From positions 992,001-1,056,000 of the forward strand of contig JAACJO010000008.1 of NCBI GenBank assembly GCA_013368445.1: a DNA stretch of 64,000 bases, in the 5' to 3' direction. The translations under genes were made by a program, and so were the position numbers. Within the stretch, counting starts at the first letter, position 1. Each line of letters opens with the position of its first letter. Source of the DNA: Leucocoprinus leucothites (taxonomy: Eukaryota > Basidiomycota > Agaricomycetes > Agaricales > Agaricaceae). The notes beneath the pieces were generated by a model that was not told the origin of the DNA, made no database searches, and was given only the letters and a program-made list of their open reading frames with translations. This document shows positions 48,839 through 61,399 of this stretch, piece after piece.

Positions 48839-50111
48839 GGTTCCTTGGGAAAAAAACACGAGGCGCTGGATGTTAGCCTCGTTTATGTATGTGCGTACGG
48901 ATGGGACCCTGGGATGTGGATATCCCTGAGGAGGATGAGTTTGCGAACCGGGAAACGTGGTGTATTTGAGCGCCTGTGGAGCGTTAATGACAAGAGAATT
49001 AGACTGGCACGTGGTGAGTGTGCTGTAATCGCGGTAGTAAATTTGCTCAGCGATTATTTGAGCGGGCTTAGGAATATGAGGTGATGTCCTTGAGTTCTGG
49101 TACAGGGGGATTGATTGTAGCTGAATTGCGGTCGGCTGCTGACGTTGGGATTGAGACTGTGAGTAAGCATGTTGATAACGAATCGTTGGTTTGATTTTGA
49201 AGGCAGGTATACATCACTTTCCCTGGCGGGGTCGTGTCGTATTATGTCCCCTTGTCGTAAAATTTCTTGCGCAAAGTCTGGCACAGTACAGTGAAATAAA
49301 TCTGACACATTCGGAGTGCGCTGATCGAATGCCGGTTAGTAGCGAGTAGCAGTATTGATCGATTGTAGGTATGTCAGCAACTGGAGTTCGAGAGCAGACG
49401 GAGGATTTATTTCTCTGCGTTACTACAACTTTGTTTGATCGAATAAGGAAGTTTGCATTCCGTATATATACACAAGGCCAAAAGCAGAGTAAAGTCCGCT
49501 TCGTAGAATATGATGTCATTGTGCTCAGAGACTGGTGTGATGTCGCTGACTGTTGGTATTACGGTACCGGTGGAAGAAACTCAGAGTCAATGGAGGCGGT
49601 GCTATTACTGTTAAATCAGAGTCTCCTGGCATCGGGAAGATTCGTAAAAGGACAAGAAATGACTCGGACCGCACTCGACCTATTTGGTTCTGTCCTGCGG
49701 TGGTGGCGCTTGATGCTGTTGAGGTGGGGTGGTCTGCGCCCTGGCAGCACGTGGAGGAACCTGAAGTCGTGTAGGTGCGGCAAAGCGCAAGCAGTGGAAT
49801 GAGCCCCCGGGGTGATTAGCTAAGCAGTGCACGGGGTCCTGGTGCTGTGAATTTTTGAGGGCGGTGGTGGCGACTGCTTGACCCCGTCCTCGCACACAGG
49901 ACTCGCGCAATTCCGGATCGCTCTGCCAGCGTCCGAGTCTTTTTTCTTCTAGACACTAGCCTTTCCAGCTGCTTCTACGCCTGCTGGCAGGTCATTTTTG
50001 ACGACCACCAACGCCCCACTCTCAAAAAAAAAGTCGACCAAAAAAGACCTCTTCTTGCCACATTCGTGCGTCTCCTATCTGCGTCTTGAGCGCTGCTGAC
50101 CGTCCTGCAGA
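48839..50111. other. Divergent promoter region of CAP copy B and eIF4G
   Basis: Contains the copy B promoter block near 48903 and further stretches resembling the copy A upstream region (49430-49510 against 47550-47630). The right end is a pyrimidine-rich 5' leader of eIF4G. A plus frame of 143 codons (49371-49802) has no supporting motif. Confidence 0.45.
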
Positions 50112-53100
50112 ATGAGCAGATCTTCTACTGCACAGACATCCAAGAATCCGACAATTCCGAAGCAATCTGCTTGGTCCAGGGGCCCCCCGCTGTCCTCCTC
50201 CACTCCTTCCCGCTCACAATCCCCTGCTCCTCCCACCCCCATCGTCCAAACTCACTCTCGCCGCCCCAGCGCCCTCTCTGGTGTATCCATCAAGGATGGT
50301 GTTTCTGTCAACAGAAACTCTATTGGGGCTACAAAACAAGGTCCGTGCTTACCCGCTCCCCAACTCTCATCTCACCTTTCTCCAGGCTCTCCAGTCACTT
50401 TCGGCTCCATAGACGACGTCTCTGCACCTATATCCTCGTCCCCGGCCACTGCCCCCTCCATCAAGCCTGAAGTCGTCAAGACTTTTGGTTCTATCGATGC
50501 AGAAACTCATGTGAATGGTAAATCCACTCTTTCATCCAGGCCGTCAGTGGCGGTCCCTACCTCTACCACTTCCTCGTCTACCTCTTCAGCTGCAAAACTT
50601 GCAAGAACAGACATCGCAAAGCTCTTCCAAAACCCTTCATCCGGCCCCTCAACACAGCCCTCCTCTGATACCTCCTCGCCTTCCCTACGTCCTTCTGGTC
50701 TCCCCCCGTCCCATCCTGGCTCTGGCTCTGGCTCTTCTTCCTCCCAGACGCCCCAGTCATCGGCCCCGTCACAGCCATCTCAGCTGGGTCCCCAGCAGCA
50801 TTTCACTCCGTATCGACATCCTCAAGCAGGTCCTGCTTCGGGTACACCTCGTTCCCCTGCTTACTCTACACGGCAGGTTGCCAACGGCACTGGACCCCGT
50901 TCTCAAGCCGGGCCCAATGGTGCTCCCTCACAGGTCAATGCTGCAATGCCTAGTCCTCGGCTAGCCCCAATGCCGCACAATGGCCAACCCTCAGGCATGC
51001 CTCCGCCCCAGATGCAGCCACCTATGCCTCAACAAATGCCAGTATGGACAGGCTATTATGTAAGTACAGGCTACTTGATCATCTCGTTTCAGTGTCAGAA
51101 TGTGATAATGATGATGAATCTTTTTATTAGTATCCCCAGCCTGACCAGCATTACTATCCACAACATTCATGGTATCCACACCCTTCCCATCACCATCCTC
51201 CCGCCGGTCCGCACGGACCACCTCACTCCGGAATGCCCATCTCCTCTCCCCGCAATCCCCCCATGCCCTTGCAACAACCCGGCGCTGGAACGCCCACACT
51301 GTCCCACGCGACCGCCTCTCCCGCACACCCTCCCCACCCTCCACCCCCTATGACCCATCCCTCTTCTAGTATGAGCAGCATCACATCACCCCCTCCTACC
51401 CCTGCCTCAGCCACTACCCGACTTAATGCCAATTCGTCTGCGTTTGCGCCACGACCAAAAGTCGTCATCAAGAAGGCCGATGGGACAGAGGTTAATATCG
51501 AGAACCTAAAAGGTAGTTCGTCATCACCGGCTAATAACGCGTCGACGAATGGACAAGCTCCCACTCCAACCTTTCGACAGGGGAGTCCTGGGACGCATAA
51601 TCGTCGGAGCGTCAGATTAGAGTCGCCAGAACAGCGTGCCCAGCGGCTTGCTGAAGAGGAGCGGGCAAAGGCTGAAGTTGAGAAGGCCAAGCAGGAAAAG
51701 GAGGCCGCTGAGCGCAAGGTCAAAGTGGAAGCTGAAAGGAAGAGGAAGGAAGAGGAAGAGCGCAAACGGAAAGAAGAGGAGGCTGCTGCTGCTGCAGAGA
51801 AAGAACGTATCCGGAAAGAGGAGGAAGAAGAGAAAGAACGGAAACGTAAGGCTGAGGAGGAAGAGAAAGAGAGGATCCGGAAAGAGGAAGAGGAGAAGGA
51901 GAGGGTACGGAAAGAGGCCGAGGAGAAGGAGCGCCTCCGTAGGGAGGAGGAAGAGAAGGAGAGGATCAGAAAGGAACAGGAGGAGGAGAAGGAGCGTCTA
52001 CGCAAAGAGGAAGAAGAACGCCAGCGAAAGGAAGACGAGGAACGGGAACGAAGAGAGGGTGAAGAGCGCGAGCGTTTACGCAAGGAGGAGGAAGAGAAGG
52101 AGCGACAACGTCTAGAGGAAGAGAAAGCTGCTAAAGCCAAGGAGGTCGAAGAGGTTGCCAAGGCTCAGCGGACAAAGGAAGAAGGTGAACTCATCGAGGA
52201 GCCTGAGAGTGGTGATGCAGCCAAAGATGATTCCAAGGCGCAAACCAAGGAATCCTTGCGCATCAACACCTCGGAACCTCTCAAAAAGCGACCTAATCGC
52301 CTCGATCTTTCTAACACTGGTTCTGTTCCCGCTCCCCTCCCTTCTGCCCTCTCTACCGCTCGTGCCATCGACGACATCAGTCGTGTCTCATACCCCGAAG
52401 GCATCTCGAGTCCCAAACCCGAGCTGAATACCAATGCCAAGGATGGCAAGTTCCGGTAAGCGTATTCATATAGCGGATTGTGTCTTTTTACCCCCTCTGA
52501 TTGACATGTCGACCTTTCATAGATACGACCGTGACTTCCTCATGCAGTTCATGGCTATCTGCAAAGAGAAGCCTGACATGCTCCCCCTCTGGAAGCCATT
52601 GGTCTCGAGCCCATCGACCATTCGCTTGCTATCCATCGCACCAGTTCTGGCCGCAACCGTCAACCCTCTGGTGGTCCCTCCGCTCCTTCACGCTCAGGCT
52701 CTATCGGTCTCGGCTTTGGTCCCGGCTCAGGTGGCTTCAGCAAGCCGAGCAACCTTAATCCCTTCGCCGGTGGTGGAATGGGCAACTTTTCCACAACGGG
52801 TGCCAAACTCACAAGCGAGGAGCGATTCCAGCTTGCTACCAGCCGTTCTGCCTCAGTTGGTGGCCCCGCTGGAACACCGTTTGGCCGGCCTGTCGCTATG
52901 CAGCGTACACCCAGCCAAGGTGGTCCGGGAGGAATGGGTAGAGATCGTGTCCGGAGTCAACGTGGTAACAAGCGCGGTGAAGGCAAGATGGCTGCTCAGC
53001 AAGCTGCTAGCGCACAAGCCGCTGCCAACCTCGAGCCTGTTGCCCCGCTCAAGCCCTCTGAGAACCGGTGGGATAGGAGAGCCCTCCACGCTGATACAGA

Positions 53101-55045
53101 CTCGCCTGAAATGGTTGACCGGAAGGTCAGGGGTCTGCTCAATAGATTGACAATGGAGAGGTTTGACTCGATCTCTGATCAAATTATTGAGTGGGCAAAC
53201 AAGTCGGAGAAGGAGAAGGATGGCAGGACGCTTATCCAGGTGATTCGCCTCGTGTTCGAAAAGGCGACGGATGAGGCTGCTTGGTCGGAAATGTATGCCA
53301 GGTTGTGTCGCAAGATGATGGAGCAGATCAGTAATAAGGTGCAGGATGATGGGATTAGGAACACGGATAATAAGCCGATTGCAGGAGGCCAGCTTTTCAG
53401 GAAGTACCTCCTGAACAGGTGTCAAGAAGATTTCGAGAGGGGTTGGGTACAGAAGGAGGCTACGGCTGCTGCTGCCGCGTCAAAGGCCACGGAGGATCAG
53501 GCGATCAAAGCTGCGAACGAGAAGAAGGATGGTGAAGACGATGAAGAGGTTGCGCTCTATTCAGAGGAGTACTATGCTGCGCAAAAGGCGAAACGACAGG
53601 GCCTGGGTCTCATCAAGTTTATCGGTGAATTGTTCAAGTTGCAGATGCTGACGGAGCGTATCATGCACGAGTGCGTGAAGAAGCTCCTAGGCAATGTGAA
53701 TAACCCTGAAGAGGAGGAGATTGAGAGTTTGTGCAAGCTGTTGACGACGGTCGGCTCGATTTTGGATACGCAAAAGGCACATGCGCATATGGATGTGTAC
53801 TTCCAGCGTATGAAGGAGTTGACCAAGAGTCCGAATGTTAGCTCGCGTATGCAGTTTATGCTTCAGGTATGTTGACGTTTCTACTGTGTTTTCACGACTG
53901 GGGGTTTGGCTGACGTGATGTTGTGGATAGGATGTTATCGAGTTGCGTGAGAGGAAATGGGTCACAAGGAATGCCGTTGCGGCTCCTGCGACGATCGCCC
54001 AGATTCACGAAGCGGTACGTTCTCGTTCCTTAATGAATTGACTAGGCTTAAAGTTTGCTTATCGTTTCTCCCCTCCTCTCTCTCTCTCTCTCTCTCTCTC
54101 TACGAATTAGGCTGCCAAGGAAAAGGCCGCGCACGAGAAGGAGTACGCACAGAGACAGATCAGCATGTCTCGCGGTGGTTCACGGCGTGGTGGCGACCGA
54201 AACGAACAAATGCAGGTCAACCCAGAAGGTTGGGCTGTCGCTGGAAATACCGCGCGACCTCCTTCCAAGGTTGATTTGTCCAACTTTGGCAAGATCTCCA
54301 ACAAGGCACTTCCGACGACCTTCGGGCCGGGAAGTGTGTTTGCTGGTAAAGGCAAGGATAAACGGGAGTCGTTGTCCCGAACGAGCTCGAGCTCGAATAT
54401 GTTCTCGATGCTGCAGAATGCCGAGTCTGGAGCTGATAAGAGTACGTGTTAATTATCCTTGGAGCGTTGTGGCTGACATGGTAACTAATTGAATTTTTTC
54501 TAGCTCCGGAAGCACAGCCCCAGCAGCGCAGGAAACTAGCCTTGTTACCTCGGACTAAACCTCTTGAGTCCGAGGCACAGCAGGCACAAGAGAGCAGTGA
54601 GGACGAAGAGGCTACGACACCGGCTCCTTCCGTGGAGATGAGCGACGACCAGGCTGAGAAGAAGATTAAAGAGGACTTGAAGGAGTTCTTTGCCGTTCGG
54701 AATCTGGACGAAGCCGAGAACTACTTTACGGCTCTTCCCGCCCAGCACCACAGTAAATTGGTGGAAAAACTGGTATCAAGCGCTGTGGAGTCCAAGGAGA
54801 GTGATGCGAAACTGGTAGCGGACCTGTTTGGCCGGGCGGTATCGAAGGGTTTGTGCTCGCAGGAGGCGTTTGAGCAAGGGTTCGCGCCTTGCGCTGAGAG
54901 TATTGACGATATTGCGATTGATGCGCCCAAGGCGTTCCAGTTGTTTGCTGTGATGATAAAGGGTGCTGAGCTCGATGAGGAGCGGCGGTCGCGCCTGGCA
55001 TCCAAGTCGATGGACAGTGATAAGCTTCTTGGTCTGTTATCATAG
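50112..55045 (+). CDS. Translation initiation factor eIF4G
   Basis: Scaffold of cap-dependent translation. The N-terminus (MSRSSTAQTSKNPTIPKQSA) is long, disordered, Ser/Pro-rich. The exon at about 51130-52456 ends in a 170-residue Glu/Lys/Arg repeat helix. Splicing CG|A then gives FRYDRDFLMQFMAICKEKPD, holding the eIF4E-binding motif YxxxxLphi (YDRDFLM). Just after it, a run of five C (52583-52587) puts the sequence out of frame by one base. The frame that continues with LEAIGLEPIDHS and FSTTGAKLTSEERF is the conserved one, so one base appears missing. The MIF4G domain runs from MVDRKVRGLLNRLTMERF to FMLQ|DVIELRERKW. The linker AAKEKAAHEKEYAQRQ follows, and then the C-terminal MA3 domain (KIKEDLKEFFAVRNLDEAE to DKLLGLLS). 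Introns occur at 51061, 52457, 53872, 54016 and 54441. Confidence 0.93.
54076..54101. repeat. CT microsatellite in eIF4G intron
   Basis: Thirteen CT units inside the intron between IAQIHEA and AAKEKAA, ending just before the TACGAATTAG acceptor, where it acts as the polypyrimidine tract. Confidence 0.9.
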
Positions 55046-55799
55046 AACACTAGTAGCCCGTAATTATGGTTCCCCCCTTCCTTGGCATTGACTGCATCTG
55101 TAGCTTACTCGCTTTTTCATTACCCTTGTGGCTTTTTACCTTTTTCTTCCTCTCGGCCTCTTCCTCTCTCACTTGTTCATATTATTGTCTCTCATCATTT
55201 TTTTCATCTTGTCTCTCTTTCTCTTTCTGTCTCCTTGGCATCAGCTCTTTCCTTACCTCGTTCGTTTATTCATTTTCCTTTCTTCGTGCAGTAGTTTAAC
55301 TATTCTTGTGCTCCCATATGGAGACTTGTTGTGTTGATAGGTACAGCAGATATGAGTATTCTAGATGGGCTGTATTTCCTTTCTACTCGGGAGATCTGGG
55401 AGATTGCCTTGTCGGATGATATAATAATCTTACTACGTCATGGGGCGTGAGAATGACCGGGACAAGGGAGTTTTTATACAACCCAAGGCAAGGCCCGCCA
55501 AACTGTTATTTTTCTTTTTTCGAAAATATGCAAGGATGATCCTCGTTTCCCTGGCCGGCTTCCCGTGAATTAACCCTAGATTGTCTTTTTCCGACCCTTA
55601 CTTATAGGTCCAGGGCCAGGACCTCTCACAAGTCCATATCCGACGCTCAGCTCCCCTCCCCTCCCATTCAAGTTGTCCCAGACTTGAGGGCTCCATTCTT
55701 TCGAACCATCATCATCTCACTGCTTAGCCGTGCTCCCCGGTCCACTTTTCTCCCCTTCATTCCCCTTCCTCTCCGCCCTGCCCTTCCCACTCCAGAGAC
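55046..55799. other. Intergenic region
   Basis: 3' UTR of eIF4G (T- and C-rich, 55080-55290) and promoter of the Trk gene. No gene seen. Confidence 0.5.
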
Positions 55800-58700
55800 A
55801 TGCCGCACTCGGACCCGCCCTCGCACAAGTGGCCTGCGAGAGTGTGGTCTAGTGTCACTAGCGAGCTCAACTTTTATCGAATACACTTGGTCTATTTGTA
55901 CGTTTTGACCTTCTTGGGACGGGCGTCTCTCTATGGTGGCCCCGGCCCTGTGTCGAACTCATTATACTGATTCTTTTCTTTCTTTCTCTCTTTGGTCATC
56001 GTCGTCGCCCTCACCATTTGGACGTCTTTTCAGCACCGTCACTCCACTAATTTTCTCAGCGATATTCTATGCCAGCAATGGGCAGAATCATATTGCGTAT
56101 ATCGACGCGCTGTTCAACTGTTTCAGTTCGATATGTGTCTGCGGATTGGCGACGATCAATTTAAGCTCGTTGACGAAATGGCAGCAAGTAATTTTGTTGA
56201 TTCAGATGCAGATTGGCCATCCAGTGAGTAATTGTTTTTTATATGATTGTGCTTCTGGGCCCTGATGGTGGTTTCTGTGCTCTCTTTTATTGAGATTTTT
56301 ATTTCGTGGTTTATGGTTCTCGTTAGGAGGTCAGTGACTGGTCTAACCCTTTCCCACTCAGTCACACCCCCTTGCTAAAACAATGATTCTGACGAATTCA
56401 CGTGTGATTTTATAGGCATTATTTTGCGCGCAAGTTTAGACATATGGCTGCGGAAGCCGCGCAGAAGGATCCGAGTGGTACACTTCGCGGCAGTAGATTG
56501 GACGAGGAACGACTGGCAGCACAACACGAACGACGTCCGTGGTCTGGCCGGATGGCGGCACTGTTCCGACCCGGTCGAAGTCAGATCTCGGTTGTTGCCG
56601 AGGACAGCAGCGATGGCAGTAGCTCTGTGCGACCCAACAACCGAGGCATTATTAGAAAGCTGAGGCCGGATATGATCAGGCGGATGGATGATGCGCCGAA
56701 ATTGGTCAATCCGAGTGGATGGATTACGGGAGGGAACGCGCCGTCGTTGAGGAATATTGCTGAAAGTCCCGCTGCTGTCGCTGAAGCGCAGCATGACGAA
56801 CGTGTGGGCTCGGGTTATGATCCCCATGGGCTTCAAGAGCTCAATCCGAGTAGTGAATCTTCGGATTCTTCCTCAGAACCTACAACCCTTGGAGGTGATG
56901 GGTAGGTGGCGTTTATTTTTGAGAATGAAGATCTGTGCAAAATGGCTCGTGCTTATGGGTATGATTCTCAGACGTCGTCGCCGGCGACTATCCGATCCTG
57001 GCGTGCCATCAAGACCTGTTACCCCAACGAGTGCGTGCATCGAATATTCTGACAGCTAGCTGAAAATTTCTGATTCCCTGCAAATTAGATCCCATCCATC
57101 GGTATGAGACTATGATGGACGCTTCAACCAATGACAATCAGCGAGGATTTCCTCGGCAACAGACTATTGAGTTTGCTCCCGATCTACAACGCCCACGAGG
57201 GAGACCCGAGCAACCAGTTATATCTGAATACGAACCTGATATGACTTCTGGAGACGCCCAATACCCACACTCTTCGGATTTGAGTAAGTTTATCTCTCCT
57301 TTATGAATGAGATTGGGTTTGATTACTCCCGGACTCACAGGATCGATACGGCGTCCGTCCTTGGGACCGCATTACACGATCAATACGCAGAACACGATAC
57401 ACACCGCACAGACGCAAAGAACTCATCGGACAGAAGCAAGAAGTTCAAAGCATCGCGATTTCGGCGGTTTCCCTATGCCTCATCGGCTCATCAGCTTCGC
57501 TGTAAATAAGGTGTTTCCTAAATTTAAACGGGGTCTTACCAGGACCATTACTATTCCTGCAACACAATCCCTCGTGTCGACAAGAACAGGACGACACGCA
57601 CCCCCTCATGCAAAGGCCGTGCCCTACATCACCTTCAACGCTATTGTTGGTCGCAATTCCACGTTCCACCTTTTGACAAATGAACAGCTGGAAGAACTTG
57701 GCGGTGTTGAGTACAGGGCTCTGAATGCCCTTTTGTGGCTTGTTGGAGGTGTCAGTACCCAGTTTCTCGCCTTGCGCCACAGGGTCCAATGTTCATGTCA
57801 AAACTCTGCAGTACTTCTTTGGTCTTCAGCTCATCTCATATACGATCATTGGACCTTATATCTCGACATCGCGATGGAGTAGCGCCTTTGAAGTCCCGAA
57901 TCTGGTCCGTCCACTGACGAGCGGATGGTATGTTGTAGCAGCTTCTGGCACTTTAGACATAACATTGACGCTGTCTAGGTTCGCACTGTTTCAGGTTGCA
58001 TCTGCATTTACAAACACAGGGAGCTCTTTAGTAGATCAGTCGATGATCCCCTTTCAGAAGGCGTACGCTATGGTTGTCTTCATGATCGTGCTTATCATGG
58101 GGGGAAATTGTGCCTATGTAAGTGGGGCTACTACTCAGGTTCGATCGGATCTCTGAAATTTTGACCTCATCTTCATAGCCCATTTTGTACGTCTTTGAGT
58201 TTCTCACATGGTTTATACACAAATTGACGATCATCGCTACCCCGAAAGCTTGCGACTCTTGATGTGCGTGTTTTTCTTCTTCTTTCACACAGGGAAGTCT
58301 TCCTGATACCTGAACAGTTGGGTTACTACAAAGTTAGTACCATCAAACTCACGGCTCAATGAAACGTTGCATTTCCTACTCGATCATCCTCGCCGATGCT
58401 ACACATATCTTTTCCCTTCTCACCAAACATGGTTCCTCTTGACTATAGTCTTTCTACTCACGTACGTTCACCCCCAACTTGGTACCCATGACACTAAGCA
58501 TCTCACACTCTACCAGTTCCGTTGATTGGTTCTTTTTCATGCTTCTCGATATTGGCAACACCGTTATCGAGCAAATTCCCTTGAATACTCGCTTTGCAGC
58601 TGGGTTATTCCAGTCTGTGGCTGTCAGGGCTGCTGGTTTTGCCATTGTTCCTATGAACAGTGTTGCACCCGCTGTCAAGTGAGATATTTCTCGACCTTCG

Positions 58701-59801
58701 CAATCAGCTCTCGTTGCTAATTTTATAAAGGGTGCTGTACATGGTCATGATGTACATCAGTATATGTGCGTTTTTCGCTTCCCCTTCTTTGATCTCCAGT
58801 CTCTGATGATCTTCCTTTTTTGTTAGATCCTATTGCTCTGAGGTTGGTATCTCCGTGACTGCCCGGGAAAATGTGCTTAATCAAACCTTGATCCTAGTGT
58901 TCGGTCAACGAATGTTTATGAAGAGCAGTCACTCGGTATTTTTCCAAAGGATGATGATGACTTGGAGGAAAAGTTTGAGTCATCTGGAACTAGGATTAGC
59001 GTCTGGAGTCGTTATCTGACAATGCATGTCCGCCGGCAGCTTGCCTTTGGTAAGTCTATTCGTAGATATTTCAGTGGTTCGTGCGCCTGATAGTTCCCAG
59101 ATATGTGGTGGCTTGCTATTGCTATTTTCGTCATTTGCATCATAGAGGTGAGCGAGAGGTGGAAGTCGTGCATCTGAGCTTTGCTAAACATTCTACGCCA
59201 TCAGCGCCACGAAATCAATAATCCAGACAACAATGACTGGTTTAATATCTTCAATATAAGTGAGTATCTCCTTTCTCTGGGAGACCTGGTTTTGAGGATT
59301 GCAGTGTTTGAGATTGTTTCTGCGTACGGTACTGTTGGATTGAGCCTGGGCATTGGAGATGTGAGTAGCCCTTGTTACACGGCCCTGAATATCTTACTAA
59401 ATGACATACAGCAAAACTACTCCTTATGCGGCGCATTCCGCCCACTCTCGAAACTCGTCGTTTGCGCTGTCATTCTTCGCGGACGGCACAGAGGCCTACC
59501 TGTTGCGATCGATCGGGCTATCCTCCTTCCCTCAGACTTTGAAGGAAACGACGAGGGAGACGGAGTCCCGCTGGACGCAAGAAGTCATCACACTCATACT
59601 TCTCAAGGCGTAGGGACGAGCCATAATCCCCACGCAGGTTACGCCGCTGATGATGGCTTGGAAGCGCAAGCTCAGAGGCGAATTACTCGTAGAACTGGAA
59701 CCATATCTTCCGGCTCGTACTATGAACCTCCTGTGATGTCGGAGGTCAGGTCGCGGCCTGTCTCAAGCTTCCATGAAACTGCAGGCGATCACCCAAGCTA
59801 A
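55800..59801 (+). CDS. Trk-type high-affinity potassium transporter
   Basis: Plasma-membrane potassium uptake system of the Trk/Ktr/HKT superfamily with four pore loops. The start MPHSDPPSHKWPARVWSS leads to LNFYRIHLVY. It splices (TT|C) to FTVTPLIFSAIFYASNG and the first pore CVCGLATINLS. Exons at 56036-56223, 56295-56329 and 56416 on join in phase to HYFARKFRHMAAEAA and the long hydrophilic loop (to about 57640). Then come YITFNAIVGRNSTFHLL, YFFGLQLISYTIIGPYIS, pore 2 (ASAFTNTGSSLVD), DWFFFMLLDIGNTVI, and pore 3 (AVRAAGFAIVPMNSVAPAV). The end holds VRRQLAFD, pore 4 (VSAYGTVGLSLGIGD), NYSLCGAF, and the family's tail motif AIDRAILLPSDF. All four pore glycines are present. Junctions at 58190-58330 (PILYVF.. 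to WVTTKLVPSNSRLNE) are not fully resolved. Stop at 59801. Confidence 0.92.
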
Positions 59802-60560
59802 CATACTCTGGCTTCTACCACCTGATCCTCGCCTTCCGAGAGTACGACAGGCCTTCACCTCGTTTACGGCACGATCTAATTTTGTAGCTGTGCACTTCAT
59901 AATGATGTTTCGCTTCTCCTTGCATCTGCTTGCTATTCTCATACTTTGGTATTTTTTACATAGGCTGACTATATTTCTGACTACTCTATAGCAGTATTTA
60001 TAGAGGATCTCACAATTGGTCTACAATACTACCCTTTTTCCAGAACAAAATAGACAGAACTCAGAGTATACGAGGAGTGGAGTGGCACTTGTATAGCCAA
60101 ATAAAAGGGTGAAAGCTATTTTAAGCCTGAGCAGCAGGGTCCGAGTTCAGGGTCAGGTATTCCGGCTCTCCCAGGCTCAGCTTCTCTTCCCCCGTTGGCA
60201 TTGGAGAATCACCGGATCTACCGCCATGTTCCTAGTCGGGATGATTGGATGCTCTGATAGCAGCTTGTGAATGAGCTCTGTCTACCTTGATAATCGCCTG
60301 CACTGATCCCATGCTTGATCACGCCGCTGACACGAGAGACAAAGGCTTAAAGGGTCGCCTTCTTGCCTTGAGGCAGGCTAACGGAGCCACTTTCGAGTCA
60401 TAAGTAAACGTGCAAGTACATGTATCAGTGTATGACGCAAAACACGAGGCCGAAACGTTTATTCTAGGCCGCCTCTGGACCACAACCCCGCAGTGGTGTT
60501 TCCTCCGTAGGTAACCTTTGCCGGAGGGCTTTGAATTCTGAATACAAAAACCACGACAGA
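59802..60560. other. Intergenic region
   Basis: No gene recognised; 3' region of the Trk gene and upstream region of a hypothetical gene. Confidence 0.45.
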
Positions 60561-61399
60561 TGTCATATGCCTCTTGGTAAGTTACTACATCGCCGTCTAC
60601 CTTTTCCCCTCCCCTCTTTTGATTCTTTGACCCGTTTGGGCCTTTTTAAGCTTCTTGTTCTCCCAGCAATCGATTTACGCGTATATGATGTACAACACTA
60701 CAATCCGCCAGAGTGTAGGATCCTACGTCATCCTTTTGACATTGTTCAGGTAACTCATGCATACGATGCCACACAGGAGGTTCCATTTGAGATGGATCTA
60801 TGTAATTTATTGCAGACGATGAAGCTGGAGGGTTCCCAAGCAGTGAGTTGAATGCTGCCTTTCTGTCTTAATCTTCTGGTTCTCACCTCGCAGGAGAAAG
60901 GAAGTGCCAAGATATCCAAATTCCGTGCTACCAAACGCCCACGACGATCCCATGGACGAGGTGAACTATCACGTATGTCATTTTGTCTCTGTCTTGTTAT
61001 GACATCAATGCCTTATCATTACGTTAGTCAGACGGGGGATCGGACTGCTCCAGTTCAAGCTCAGGCAGCAGCGCGAGCAATACCGTCTCGAAAGAGGCAG
61101 CTTTCGCAAACACCATCCCCTTGGCAGAAACACACGAGGTCTTCGGTTGCGCGTACCTCCAAGCCGTTTGCAGTCAACTTGACAATTATCCGACGACAAG
61201 CGGAGAGTACCTTGAAGCTATCTTCATCCACAGGGAAATACTCAGCTCGTTTCCTGGGGCTCATCGCGATTGCGCAAGAGCATTCACCGATTTGGCGTAT
61301 CGGATTGAGCAGAGGGCATGGAGAGCGGACCGGGACGCTGATTTGGATGCAGTCACTGCATTTCGAAACGAAGCGTGGATGATTGCTTCCACCATGTGA
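60561..61399 (+). CDS. Hypothetical protein, exon structure partly uncertain
   Basis: I do not recognise this protein. A likely start MPL at 60561 is followed by an intron (GTAAGT...CCCAG) and an exon reading IDLRVYDVQHYNPPECRIL and VQVTHAYDATQEVPFEMD. A middle exon reads best as VPRYPNSVLPNAHDDPMDEV; its phase with the previous exon does not fit my preferred splice, so one junction is wrong. The last exon (61029-61399) is convincing. After a Ser-rich stretch it has HEVFGCAYLQAVCSQLDNYP, EYLEAIFIHREILSSFPGAH, then DLAYRIEQRAWRADRDAD and FRNEAWMIASTM before the stop. It is predicted helical and acidic, without membrane segments or signal peptide. Confidence 0.5.

Noticed and set aside
49371..49802. 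143-codon plus frame
   Set aside because: It overlaps sequence similar to the CAP copy A promoter region and has no domain or splice support.
51223..52161. 312-codon open frame on the minus strand, Ser/Arg/Phe-rich
   Set aside because: It is the complement of the Glu/Lys/Arg repeat of eIF4G; repeats of this type keep the opposite strand open, and no motif is present.
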